Below, piece after piece: positions 1-7,599 of a stretch of DNA of 44,578 nt. The position numbers and the translations under genes are program-made. Each line of letters opens with the position of its first letter. The first letter of the stretch is position 1. The stretch covers positions 21,795 to 66,372 of the forward strand of contig JADFPO010000002.1 of the NCBI GenBank assembly GCA_022562295.1. Direction: 5' to 3'. The notes below the pieces were generated by a model, which was not told where the DNA came from, did not search any database, and saw only the letters and a program-made list of their open reading frames with translations. Origin of the DNA: Gemmatimonadota bacterium (GTDB lineage Bacteria; Gemmatimonadota; Gemmatimonadetes; Gemmatimonadales; GWC2-71-9).

Positions 1-111
1 CCGCAGTCCGCGGCGGCGGCCGGTATCGGATTCGGTGAACTCTGTACCAGACTGTGTGAAATGGCGCTACGACGCTCTGAAGGAACAAAGGCAACGTCCA
101 AGGGATCTTAG
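1..111 (+). CDS. 3' end of an unidentified gene (partial)
   Basis: Frame 1 is open from the first base to a TAG at 109-111 and encodes about 36 residues containing the stretch FGELCTRLCEMALRRSE. It could be the helical C-terminus of a protein that begins outside the window. The segment is too short for a family call, and a second frame is also open here, so this may be chance. It ends 8 bases before the rhomboid gene, which would fit co-transcription. Confidence 0.3.
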   Translation, partial: PQSAAAAGIGFGELCTRLCEMALRRSEGTKATSKGS

Positions 112-119
112 AACAAAGA

Positions 120-938
120 ATGCTAACCCGATCTCCGCTCACTCCCTGGGTGCGCCGCCTGCTCGTTGCAAACGCGGTCGTTTATCTCCTGACCATCACG
201 GTGTTTACCGGGCCCTGGTTCTTCGACTGGTTTGCCTTCAGCCCGGCGCTGGTCCTGCAGCAACCGTGGACGCTAGGCACTTATATGTTCGTCCACGGCG
301 GATTCTTCCATCTCGCCTTCAACATGTTGATGTTGTTTTTCTTCGGGACGGCGCTCGAGGGCCGCATGGGCGGAACGGAGTTCGCGCGCTATTACTTTTT
401 CTGCGGACTCGGCGGGGCGGCATTGTCGTACGTATTCATGGCGTTCTCTGCCGCGACCATGGTCGTAGGCGCGAGTGCGGCCATCTTCGGGGTAGCTCTT
501 GCGTTCGCCCTGTACTGGCCGGACCAGGAGATCTACATCTTCCCGCTGCCGGTGCCGATAAAGGTCAAATGGTTGGTAATGGGGCTGGCGGCCCTCGACC
601 TGCTGTCAGCAATGGTAGGAGCTAACGACGGCGTCGCCCATTTCGCCCACCTCGGCGGCTTCGCATTTGGTTTCGGGTACCTTCGGTGGGGTCCGACTCG
701 GTCCCAGCGCGAGACGCCGGCCGTCTACCAACAACCCGTCCGCGTGTTGGCGCACCCAACCTCGCTCTCCGCAGAGCATTCCGAACGCCAGCCCAGGCCA
801 CAGGCCGGGTCAAGCCGGCCGGCGTATGATGAGGTGGACAGGGTGTTGGACAAGATCTCGGAGACTGGACTCGGCAGCCTGACGAAGGAGGAGCGTCGCC
901 TGTTGGATGACATGAGCCAGCGCCTTCGCGGGAGTTGA
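120..938 (+). CDS. Rhomboid-family intramembrane serine protease
   Basis: A predicted 272-residue polytopic membrane protein that would cleave transmembrane segments of substrates within the membrane. The family signatures are visible: HLAFN at about residues 64-68, the catalytic serine in GASAAIFG (Ser119), and the partner histidine in HFAHLGG (His177). About six hydrophobic segments precede residue 190. The last 80 residues are hydrophilic and probably form a cytosolic tail, with a predicted helical end (EVDRVLDKI...LTKEERRLLDDMS) common in bacterial rhomboids. No strong ribosome-binding site precedes the ATG. The substrate is unknown. Confidence 0.88.
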   Translation: MLTRSPLTPWVRRLLVANAVVYLLTITVFTGPWFFDWFAFSPALVLQQPWTLGTYMFVHGGFFHLAFNMLMLFFFGTALEGRMGGTEFARYYFFCGLGGAALSYVFMAFSAATMVVGASAAIFGVALAFALYWPDQEIYIFPLPVPIKVKWLVMGLAALDLLSAMVGANDGVAHFAHLGGFAFGFGYLRWGPTRSQRETPAVYQQPVRVLAHPTSLSAEHSERQPRPQAGSSRPAYDEVDRVLDKISETGLGSLTKEERRLLDDMSQRLRGS

Positions 939-1047
939 GCGGGGTCGCCCCCGCGACCTTCCCCCCTCCCCGTAGCACCCAAAACACACCTGCCACCAAG
1001 CCGTCGTTGCCGCACGCAGCGCCGCCCGGCACATTACACGGCAGGCC

Positions 1048-1992
1048 ATGCTCATCGATTTAGTTCCCAGCTTCCTCGAAGCGACCGCCGCGTCGGATCC
1101 GATCGAAGGGTACCACCGGTATTTCGAGGACCATCGTCCCATTTTGACCGCCCTGTGGCACAACTATATCCTGGATCTGGACAGCCCGGCTGTCGATGAG
1201 GTCGTGCACCGCGTCGCCCGAGCCCGCCGGGATGACCTTCGAGGGTTGTTGGAGCGAGTCGATGTCAGGCAGATCGCGGAAGAGAGCCTCGCGCGTTGTG
1301 AGGAGTCGTTTCAAGCCGACTGCTCGGTCGACCTGTACCTCCTCGTCGGGGTTGGCGGCCCCAGGTCGGGAGAGCTGGTCATCGGCGGTCGCGGAAAAGC
1401 CTTCGTCTGCATGGAGCACTTCACGGCACGCCCCAATCCCGAGACTTTCGGTCTCGGACTCGCCCCGCAACTTCTGCCCGTCAGCATCGCGCACGCGGTG
1501 GCACACGCCGTGAGGTACACCTCGCCAACCAGCCGAAGCGAGATGGCGCGGTTGGTCCGGGAGGCCGGTGGGACCTACGACCCATGGGACGCCGGGAGTC
1601 GAGCCACGGTCGCGGAACTGCTGATCAACGAGGGTCTCGCGGTGGCCGCCTCCCGGGACGTTGCCCCGGGGTTCGAGCTACGCACATACCTGGGGTATGG
1701 AAGTCGGCAGTACCGCAGGATGCGTGAACTCGAAACCTTTCTCCGCCGAGTGGCCGGGCGGGAAATGCAGCGGTCAGGGATGGGATTGCGGCTGCGGTAC
1801 CTCGCCGAAGGCTTCGGCGCGGCAGCCCGGCGTGTGGGAGATAAATCGATTCCTGAGCGCGCGGGCTACTACCTGGGATATCGCATGGCGGAGCCGTACG
1901 TCGCCGAGAATGGCATCGCCGCCGCCCTCCGCGCCAGTGCCGACGAGTGCCTCGCCGCCGATCGCCGGACGGCGGGTGCCCAATCGGTATGA
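1048..1992 (+). CDS. DUF2268-like putative zinc protease homologue with degenerate active site
   Basis: A 314-residue protein that looks soluble, with no signal peptide. The overall pattern resembles predicted Zn-dependent proteases of the DUF2268 type: an HxxxH helix, a later INEGLA segment, and a closing Y-x-x-GYRMAEPYV block (about residues 277-290). The metal helix reads HAVAH (residues 149-153), so the catalytic glutamate of HExxH is alanine. The protein may therefore bind a metal or a substrate without hydrolysing peptides. The family assignment rests on these weak patterns only. It ends 23 bases from the convergent mnmE. Confidence 0.5.
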   Translation: MLIDLVPSFLEATAASDPIEGYHRYFEDHRPILTALWHNYILDLDSPAVDEVVHRVARARRDDLRGLLERVDVRQIAEESLARCEESFQADCSVDLYLLVGVGGPRSGELVIGGRGKAFVCMEHFTARPNPETFGLGLAPQLLPVSIAHAVAHAVRYTSPTSRSEMARLVREAGGTYDPWDAGSRATVAELLINEGLAVAASRDVAPGFELRTYLGYGSRQYRRMRELETFLRRVAGREMQRSGMGLRLRYLAEGFGAAARRVGDKSIPERAGYYLGYRMAEPYVAENGIAAALRASADECLAADRRTAGAQSV

Positions 1993-2014
1993 AGCCGATC
2001 TGAACGAGCGGTTT

Positions 2015-3367
2015 TCATTTTCCAACGCAGAACGAGGCGAACAATCGGTCCAGCACGTCCTGGTGCGTGACGGCCCCAATGATATCCTCGAGCGACGCCA
2101 CCGCAGCGCGCAGATGCACAGCCGCCACGGCCCCTTCTAGGCCCGAATCCCGCGCTTCTCGAAACGCGTCGACTTCGTCCGACGCGACCGCCAAGGCCGC
2201 GCGATGCCTCTCACGAGTCACCAGCGGTTCCATCTCCGACTGGGCCGAAAGGTTCGCGAACGCAAATCTCGCAAGCTCGGTTCGCAACTCTGAGAGTCCG
2301 ACTCCCGACACCGCCGACGTTCGGAGCACCGGAGCGCCTGCCGCGCCGGCGCCCAGGTCCGCCTTTGTCTCCACTACCAAGGTCGGAGCTTCGAGGTCGT
2401 CGAGAAACTCCCGCTCCGCAGCGCTCAATTTCTGTCCGCTCTCGACACAGAACACCACAACGTCCGCACTACTCAAGTAACGCCGGCTCACCTCGATGCC
2501 CAACCGTTCTATCCGATCTTCCGTCGGCTCTTCCGTCGGACGCAGCCCCGCGGTGTCTATCAGTCGGAACGGAAAACCATCACAGGATACCGCTGCTTCG
2601 ATGGCGTCCCGCGTGGTACCGGGCGCCTCGGTCACGATCGCTCGATCCGTTCCCAGGAGCGCGTTGAACAACGAAGACTTCCCCGCGTTGGGCCGACCGG
2701 CGATCACGGCCAGCGCTCCGTCCCGCAACCGCTCGCCTTCCGCGGCGGTGCGCGACAACAGACGCAGCGAATCGGCAAGCCGGCGTAGGGCGGCGTCGAT
2801 GCGCTCGGGCGGCACTGGACCGCTGTCCTCCTCGGGGAAGTCGATCTCGTAGCAGATCAGGGCCTCCAACTCCAGTACCTGACTGCGCAGGGCTTCGATG
2901 CGCTTTGACAAGCCGCGGTCGAGCTGGCTGATCGCGGCCCGACGCTGCGATGGCGAGGTGGCATCGATCAAATCGCCGACCGCCTCTGCCTGCAGCACGT
3001 CCATCTTTCCGTTGATTACGGCCCGTCTGGTGAATTCGCCGGGCGTTGCCAGCCTGGCGCCGGCCTGAAACAGAGCGCCCAAGGTTTCGGACGGAACGAG
3101 CACACCCCCGTGGGTCGAGATCTCCACGGTGTCTTCACCCGTGTACGAACCTGGCGCCTGGTATACCACGTACAGCGCCTGGTCGATGATCTCCTTTGTC
3201 GTGGGATGGACCACCGACACACGCGATGCGCGACGCTGCGGCTCTCGCTGGAAGGGCCGAAGCACCCGGCCCGCAACGTCGAAAGCCCCGGACCCCGACA
3301 GTCGCACCACGGCGATCGCCGAACGGCCGGGCGGGGTCGAGAGCGCGGCGATGACATCACTCAGCAT
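2015..3367 (-). CDS. mnmE: tRNA modification GTPase MnmE
   Basis: A 450-residue, full-length MnmE. With MnmG it adds the (carboxymethyl)aminomethyl group at C5 of the wobble uridine in certain tRNAs, using tetrahydrofolate, FAD and GTP hydrolysis. The N-terminal folate-binding domain starts at DVIAALSTPPG. The inserted G domain shows G1 GRPNAGKS (224-231), G2 TTRD (251-254), G3 DTAG (271-274) and G4 TKAD near residue 337. The protein ends in FCVGK, which carries the conserved catalytic cysteine. It is the last gene of the leftward rpmH-rnpA-yidD-yidC-mnmE cluster, 71 bp after yidC. The jag gene often found between them in other bacteria is absent. Confidence 0.97.
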   Translation of the reverse strand: MLSDVIAALSTPPGRSAIAVVRLSGSGAFDVAGRVLRPFQREPQRRASRVSVVHPTTKEIIDQALYVVYQAPGSYTGEDTVEISTHGGVLVPSETLGALFQAGARLATPGEFTRRAVINGKMDVLQAEAVGDLIDATSPSQRRAAISQLDRGLSKRIEALRSQVLELEALICYEIDFPEEDSGPVPPERIDAALRRLADSLRLLSRTAAEGERLRDGALAVIAGRPNAGKSSLFNALLGTDRAIVTEAPGTTRDAIEAAVSCDGFPFRLIDTAGLRPTEEPTEDRIERLGIEVSRRYLSSADVVVFCVESGQKLSAAEREFLDDLEAPTLVVETKADLGAGAAGAPVLRTSAVSGVGLSELRTELARFAFANLSAQSEMEPLVTRERHRAALAVASDEVDAFREARDSGLEGAVAAVHLRAAVASLEDIIGAVTHQDVLDRLFASFCVGK

Positions 3368-3438
3368 ACCGGGAAAACTACGGCCTGGCGCGGGGCGATG
3401 ACCCTTCGTACGGTCCGTTCATGCCCCTCGGTACACGC

Positions 3439-5115
3439 TCACTTCTTTTTGGCAGCGCGTCGCAATCGCTCCTGAGCGACCATCCACTGCTGCGGAAGGC
3501 TGGCGAGGTTGCTCGTCGCATAATACAGGTTCAGCCCCGAAGAGAATCTCAGGAAGAGCACCGTAAACATGACCGGCATGACATACAGCATCATCTTGGC
3601 CTGGGGATTCGGCGGCACCCCGATCTGCCCGATCTTGGAGAGCGCGAACATCGACGCTCCCATCAGGATGGGGATGATGTACAGAGGATCGGCCAGGGAC
3701 AGATCGGGCAACCACAGGAACGGCGCCCCCCGAAATTCAATCGTATTGAGGAACACGAAAAACAGTGTGAAGAGTATCGGCATCTGGAAGAGAATCGGAA
3801 GACAGCCGCCCAGAGGGCTTGCTCCGTGTTCCTTGTACAACTTCATCATTTCCTGCTGGAGCTTGGCTTTATCGTCTTTATACCGTTCCTGTAGCGCCTT
3901 CATCTCCGGCTGCAGCGCCTGCATGGCCATCGTCGAGCGCATGGCCTTCTGGTTGAGTGGCCAGAGCGCCAGGCGTATCGCGATGCCGAAGAGCACGAGC
4001 ACCCAGCCGTACGCCAGGTTCAGCTCTTCGTGCATCCAGAGCAAGAGCTTCACGACGATGATTGACAGCGGAGTGATGATCGGCTGCAGGATCCATCCAT
4101 AGGGATTCACTTCGGGGAGCTCGTGGCCGATCCGTGAGAGCCGCCGATACTCCTGCGGGCCGATATAGACCGAATAACTGAACGCCCCCGCGGGAACGGG
4201 CAGCGATGCCACCACGTGCACGCGCGTTGCGGGCCCTCCCCGGCGCAGCATCCCCCCCGGGCCGGTTCGCTCTCCCCCAATCACCAAGGCGCCGCCGAAT
4301 CTCGTCTGCCCCTCGTCGATAGCCAGGATCACGGCCAGGAAATACTTCGATTTGATGGCGACCCACTCGAACGGGCCCTCGAGGCTCTCCCGCTCTCCCG
4401 GGCTGAGGGAGCTGAACTTGAGATTGTCGGTCGAGCGATTCTTCGTGACGATGCCGTACGACCGGAAGTCGACCACCGAATCGGATTCGACTGACCGCAG
4501 CCGCGGACCCATCCCCACGAGCAACAGTCCGGTGCTCGATGTTATGCCCTCGAATTCACCTCGCACGTGGAACAGATATTCATCCGGCCGGAACGAATAG
4601 ACGAGGCGGACGGTGGCGGGACCGCGGCGCGCCACCCAGGAGAGCTCCGAACCTCGATCCGCCACTTGCAGCGAACGGCGTGACGGCTCGAACTCCCACT
4701 CGTCCAGGAAGACCGTGTCGTTGCCAAAGACCAAGCGATGCGTAAGAAATTCGGACAGTTCGGGAATCAACTGCGCAGCTCCCGAGTCACCCAACGCAAA
4801 GGATTGGTAGTCCAGCAACTCTGCCCCCACGAGCTTGGCCCCTCGTCGCGAGAACGCGAAGCTGTAGAGCGGGGACGAAACGATAACAGGCTCGCCGTCC
4901 GGCTCCGTTAACGCCGCCGGAGCCGGCTGTACATCGGCGGGCACCGGTGGCCGAGCGGATGGCTCAACGAGGCTGGGGGCTATCCTCTGCGGTGTGGAGT
5001 CAGGCGGCCCAACGCCTCCGTCGGCAGGGGGCACGGGACGGGGCGGAAACAAGATCGACGGCAAGATCAACACGATCAGAATGAGTGTGATCGCCAGGAG
5101 AGTTCGTTGATCCAT
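3439..5115 (-). CDS. yidC: Membrane protein insertase YidC (Gram-negative type)
   Basis: A 558-residue insertase that inserts and folds inner-membrane proteins, alone or with SecYEG. It has an N-terminal signal-anchor (LLAITLILIVLILPSILFPP), then a Pro-rich linker and a long periplasmic P1-like region to about residue 345. The conserved insertase core follows: AYGWVLVLFGIAIRLALWPL, the cytosolic coiled segment ALQPEMKALQERYKDD, GCLPILFQMPILF, and the last helices with LNLYYATSN. The tail RLRRAAKKK is basic. The large P1 region argues for a Gram-negative cell envelope. It starts 13 bp after yidD. Confidence 0.97.
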   Translation of the reverse strand: MDQRTLLAITLILIVLILPSILFPPRPVPPADGGVGPPDSTPQRIAPSLVEPSARPPVPADVQPAPAALTEPDGEPVIVSSPLYSFAFSRRGAKLVGAELLDYQSFALGDSGAAQLIPELSEFLTHRLVFGNDTVFLDEWEFEPSRRSLQVADRGSELSWVARRGPATVRLVYSFRPDEYLFHVRGEFEGITSSTGLLLVGMGPRLRSVESDSVVDFRSYGIVTKNRSTDNLKFSSLSPGERESLEGPFEWVAIKSKYFLAVILAIDEGQTRFGGALVIGGERTGPGGMLRRGGPATRVHVVASLPVPAGAFSYSVYIGPQEYRRLSRIGHELPEVNPYGWILQPIITPLSIIVVKLLLWMHEELNLAYGWVLVLFGIAIRLALWPLNQKAMRSTMAMQALQPEMKALQERYKDDKAKLQQEMMKLYKEHGASPLGGCLPILFQMPILFTLFFVFLNTIEFRGAPFLWLPDLSLADPLYIIPILMGASMFALSKIGQIGVPPNPQAKMMLYVMPVMFTVLFLRFSSGLNLYYATSNLASLPQQWMVAQERLRRAAKKK

Positions 5116-5128
5116 CAGTGATTTTTCG

Positions 5129-5368
5129 TCACGGGACGGGGTCGTAACCGCCGCGGGAGAACGGTTGGCACCGGCCGATCCGAAGGATACCGAGCCACGT
5201 CCCTTTCACCGCCCCGTACCGGTTCACGGCTTCCAGCGCGTACGCCGAGCAGGAGGGAACGTGGCGGCAGGGCGAAGGGAATGGCGACGCCAGAATCTGG
5301 TACAGCCGAATCAACCCGCCAGCGGCTAGCCTCGGGACGCGTGTTAGGCGGAAAACGACGCTAGCCAT
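5129..5368 (-). CDS. yidD: Membrane protein insertion efficiency factor YidD
   Basis: A small 79-residue membrane-associated protein that assists YidC-dependent insertion. Family hallmarks are [12 protein letters not shown], the Cys-rich stretch [15 protein letters not shown], a GxxxGxxRIxRC-type segment ([24 protein letters not shown]) and the terminal GYDPVP. The ATG at 5366-5368 lies inside the 3' end of rnpA, overlapping it by 25 bp, so the two are translationally linked. yidC starts 13 bp downstream. Confidence 0.95.
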   Translation of the reverse strand: MASVVFRLTRVPRLAAGGLIRLYQILASPFPSPCRHVPSCSAYALEAVNRYGAVKGTWLGILRIGRCQPFSRGGYDPVP

Positions 5369-5652
5369 TGCTCCAGTTCATCGGTCAGATCCCTTGGATG
5401 GGCCCGGTACGCAGACGGACGGGCCCGGATCACCAGATCTATGTCAGCGAGCTGCGGCAAGATTCGTCGGCGCGAACACTCCCGCAATCGGCGTCGGAGA
5501 TTGTTCCGCGACACCGCCGTCGCGCCGTAGCGCGGCACCACGACCCCGAGCCGCGGATGGCCCAGGTCATTGGGCCGCCAGGAAATGTCCAACTTGGAAG
5601 TTCGACGGGAATTGCCGGTGCGTCGCACCGCCTTGAGATCTGACTCGCGCAA
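5344..5652 (-). CDS. rnpA: Ribonuclease P protein component
   Basis: The protein subunit of RNase P, which binds pre-tRNA leaders and helps the catalytic RNA (gene at 10673-11033). The core [11 protein letters not shown] matches the RNR signature helix, and [10 protein letters not shown] matches the central strand. The given start is TTG at 5652, with GGAG 10 bases upstream. However, the same frame continues upstream and encodes LPRSWRI, the usual start of RnpA proteins. The only non-ATG candidates there are CTG codons at 5673 and 5688, the latter overlapping the rpmH stop. The true protein may therefore be 109-114 residues rather than 102. Confidence 0.93.
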   Translation of the reverse strand: MRESDLKAVRRTGNSRRTSKLDISWRPNDLGHPRLGVVVPRYGATAVSRNNLRRRLRECSRRRILPQLADIDLVIRARPSAYRAHPRDLTDELEQWLASFSA

Positions 5653-5684
5653 AATCCGCCAACTCCGTGGCAGCGCCTCGGACG

Positions 5685-5846
5685 TCAGCGTCCTCCATGC
5701 TTCGACGGCAGCAAAACCGCAAGTTTCTTGCGGCCCTTCTTGCGCCGTCGATTCAAAACATCACGTCCCCAGCGCGTTTTCATACGCGCCCGGAAGCCGT
5801 GCTTGTTCACTCGCCGCCTGTTCCGCGGCCGATACGTCGGTCCCAT
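5685..5846 (-). CDS. rpmH: 50S ribosomal protein L34
   Basis: A 53-residue ribosomal protein found by translating the gap between rnpA and dnaA. It starts [18 protein letters not shown] and contains [20 protein letters not shown], the universal L34 pattern. The C-terminus is extended by about eight residues (PSKHGGR). ATG is at 5844-5846, preceded by AAGGTG as ribosome-binding site, and the TGA is at 5685-5687. It is the first gene of the leftward cluster, with its own promoter-like sequence opposing dnaA. Confidence 0.97.
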   Translation of the reverse strand: MGPTYRPRNRRRVNKHGFRARMKTRWGRDVLNRRRKKGRKKLAVLLPSKHGGR

Positions 5847-5870
5847 TTCACACCTTAAATCGAGCCGGGA

Positions 5871-5900
5871 AAGCTAGTCGTGCATGGGACACGTGGTCAA
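5871..5900 (-). promoter_or_regulatory. Predicted rpmH promoter
   Basis: On the minus strand, a -35 TTGACC (5900-5895) and a -10 TAGCTT (5876-5871) are separated by 18 bp. They lie about 25-55 bp upstream of rpmH. The -35 box is back to back with that of dnaA; GTCAA-GG-TTGAC forms a short inverted repeat at the join. Confidence 0.5.
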
Positions 5901-5902
5901 GG

Positions 5903-5931
5903 TTGACTTTTCAACACCCGAGAAATACAAT
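5903..5931 (+). promoter_or_regulatory. Predicted dnaA promoter (sigma70-like)
   Basis: A -35 TTGACT (5903-5908) and a -10 TACAAT (5926-5931) with an ideal 17-bp spacer place transcription start near 5938, about 30 bases before the chosen dnaA ATG. An alternative upstream in-frame start at 5884 would precede the promoter, which supports starting dnaA at 5968. Confidence 0.75.
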
Positions 5932-5967
5932 CGTGCGCCCCCTCTAACGCCATCGATCCTCTGTGCT

Positions 5968-7356
5968 ATGCCAATAGAGTTATCAGCCGTCGAAACCTGG
6001 GCGCGAGTGCTCGAAGAGGCGCGCCAGAAGCTTCCCGAAGCCACGATGCGGACGTGGCTGGAACCGACCGAACCGACTTTGTTGGAGAACGGGCGGTTGG
6101 TCGTGAGCGCTCCGGATCAATTTTCGGTGGAGTGGAACGAGTCGAAGCATGCCGGCCTGCTTTCGCGCCTCGCATCGGAGATCGCCGGTACTCCCATCGA
6201 TATCGTGTTCCGGGTGCAGGCCGAGCGCACCGAGCGCCCGCAGATGGATTTCTTTGTCGCCCCGCCGCGGCAAGACGACGGCGGTACAGCGATGGACATG
6301 GCCACGCCGCTAAATCACCGCTACACATTCGACACGTTCGTTATCGGCAAATCCAACGAGCTCGCGGCCGCGGCCGCGCACGCCACCGCCGAGGCTCCCG
6401 GCAAGACTTACAACCCCCTTTTCATCTACGGAGCGACCGGTCTCGGCAAGACACACTTGATGCAGGCGATTGCTCACGCACTTATTCAGCGCAATCCCTC
6501 GTATCGAGTGGTTTACATGGGTGCGGAGCAATTCATCAACGAAGTGATCGAGAGCATCCACGGCCGCTCGATGCCTGAGTTCCGCCGCCGTTACCGAACC
6601 GAACCGGATGTGTTCCTTATTGACGACGTCCATTTCCTCGAGGGCAAGGAAATGACGCAGGAGGAGTTCTTTCACACGTTTAATGCCCTACATGAGGCCG
6701 GCAGACAGATTGTCGTCACGTCCGACCGACCTCCGAAGGAGATTCCGGGGTTGGAGTCGCGTTTGGTGAGTCGATTTGAGTGGGGCATGGTGGCAGATAT
6801 CGGTCAACCCGACCTCGAACACCGGACGGCCATTCTACGTAAGAAGGCCGAGCAGGAGCACCTCGAGCTCACGATCCCGGATGAGGTTCTACGCTTCATA
6901 GCCGAAAACGTCCGTACCTCAGTGCGTGAACTCGAGGGCTCCATCATCAAACTGCTATTGTTTGCGTCCCTCAAGCACCGAGAAGTCACGATCGAGTTGG
7001 CTCGGGATGCTCTCGCAGACAAGATCCACCAGGACGATACGCCGAACATCGGCTCGCTAGCCGGGAGCCCTTCCGTAGATCGAGTCCAAGAAGTGGTTGC
7101 GCGCCGGTGGGGTGTAACTCCCGAGGGATTACGCTCCAAATCGCGCACGAAATCCCTCACTGTACCGCGTCACATTGCGATGTTTCTCGCGCGGGATCTG
7201 CTAGGTATGCAGCTCGTCGAGATCGGTCAAGCATTCGGGGGGCGAGACCACTCTACCGTAATACACAGCGTTGGAAAGGTAGAAAACGACTTGCGACGCG
7301 ACCGCCAACTGCGCGAGCGGATCGAGTTGGCAAGACGCGAATTATCCGCACCGTAA
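5968..7356 (+). CDS. dnaA: Chromosomal replication initiator DnaA
   Basis: A 462-residue initiator AAA+ ATPase that binds DnaA boxes and opens oriC. Domain I begins at the typical ELSAVETWARVLEEARQKLP. The AAA+ domain has Walker A GATGLGKT (155-162), Walker B VFLIDDVHF and a sensor-type VVTSDRPP. The C-terminal DNA-binding domain contains the DnaA signature (GGRDHSTVIHSVGKVE). The frame extends 28 codons further upstream, but those residues do not look like DnaA and would start before the promoter. The putative oriC follows immediately, then dnaN. Confidence 0.98.
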   Translation: MPIELSAVETWARVLEEARQKLPEATMRTWLEPTEPTLLENGRLVVSAPDQFSVEWNESKHAGLLSRLASEIAGTPIDIVFRVQAERTERPQMDFFVAPPRQDDGGTAMDMATPLNHRYTFDTFVIGKSNELAAAAAHATAEAPGKTYNPLFIYGATGLGKTHLMQAIAHALIQRNPSYRVVYMGAEQFINEVIESIHGRSMPEFRRRYRTEPDVFLIDDVHFLEGKEMTQEEFFHTFNALHEAGRQIVVTSDRPPKEIPGLESRLVSRFEWGMVADIGQPDLEHRTAILRKKAEQEHLELTIPDEVLRFIAENVRTSVRELEGSIIKLLLFASLKHREVTIELARDALADKIHQDDTPNIGSLAGSPSVDRVQEVVARRWGVTPEGLRSKSRTKSLTVPRHIAMFLARDLLGMQLVEIGQAFGGRDHSTVIHSVGKVENDLRRDRQLRERIELARRELSAP

Positions 7357-7599
7357 TACACATGCGTACTGGTCCAACTGTTTGAAAGTTATGGGAAACA
7401 TGGGAAACGCTGAGATGCTATGACGCTTATCCATTTGAGTCCACACTCGCCAACAGAGAACCAACAGCGCCATATAGTCTGTAATGCTGTAGTAGCATTG
7501 GGTTAGACAACTTCTCCATATTTCCCGAACCACTACTACTACTACTACTAACTGGTTATCTAGTATCTGAAGTAGGCTCTTATCCACGCGGGGAACGGT
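7357..7599. other. Putative chromosomal origin of replication (oriC) with DnaA-trio tract
   Basis: A 243-bp AT-richer non-coding gap between dnaA and dnaN. DnaA-box-like sequences are TTATCCACG (7580-7588, one mismatch to TTATCCACA) and TTATCCATT (7427-7435). An uninterrupted ACT tract, six units plus A (7532-7550), reads as TAG repeats on the minus strand, like the DnaA-trio element that DnaA uses to unwind and load on single-stranded DNA. Between the trio and box lie GGTTATCTAG and a short GC stretch. A perfect tandem 9-mer, ATGGGAAAC twice, occupies 7391-7408. Location and elements together support an origin; the exact limits are inferred. Confidence 0.75.
7391..7408 (+). repeat. Tandem 9-bp repeat in the origin region
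   Basis: ATGGGAAAC occurs twice head to tail with no spacer (7391-7399 and 7400-7408), 35 bp after the dnaA stop. It could be a protein-binding iteron or a divergent DnaA box pair (GTTTCCCAT on the other strand). Function unknown. Confidence 0.7.
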
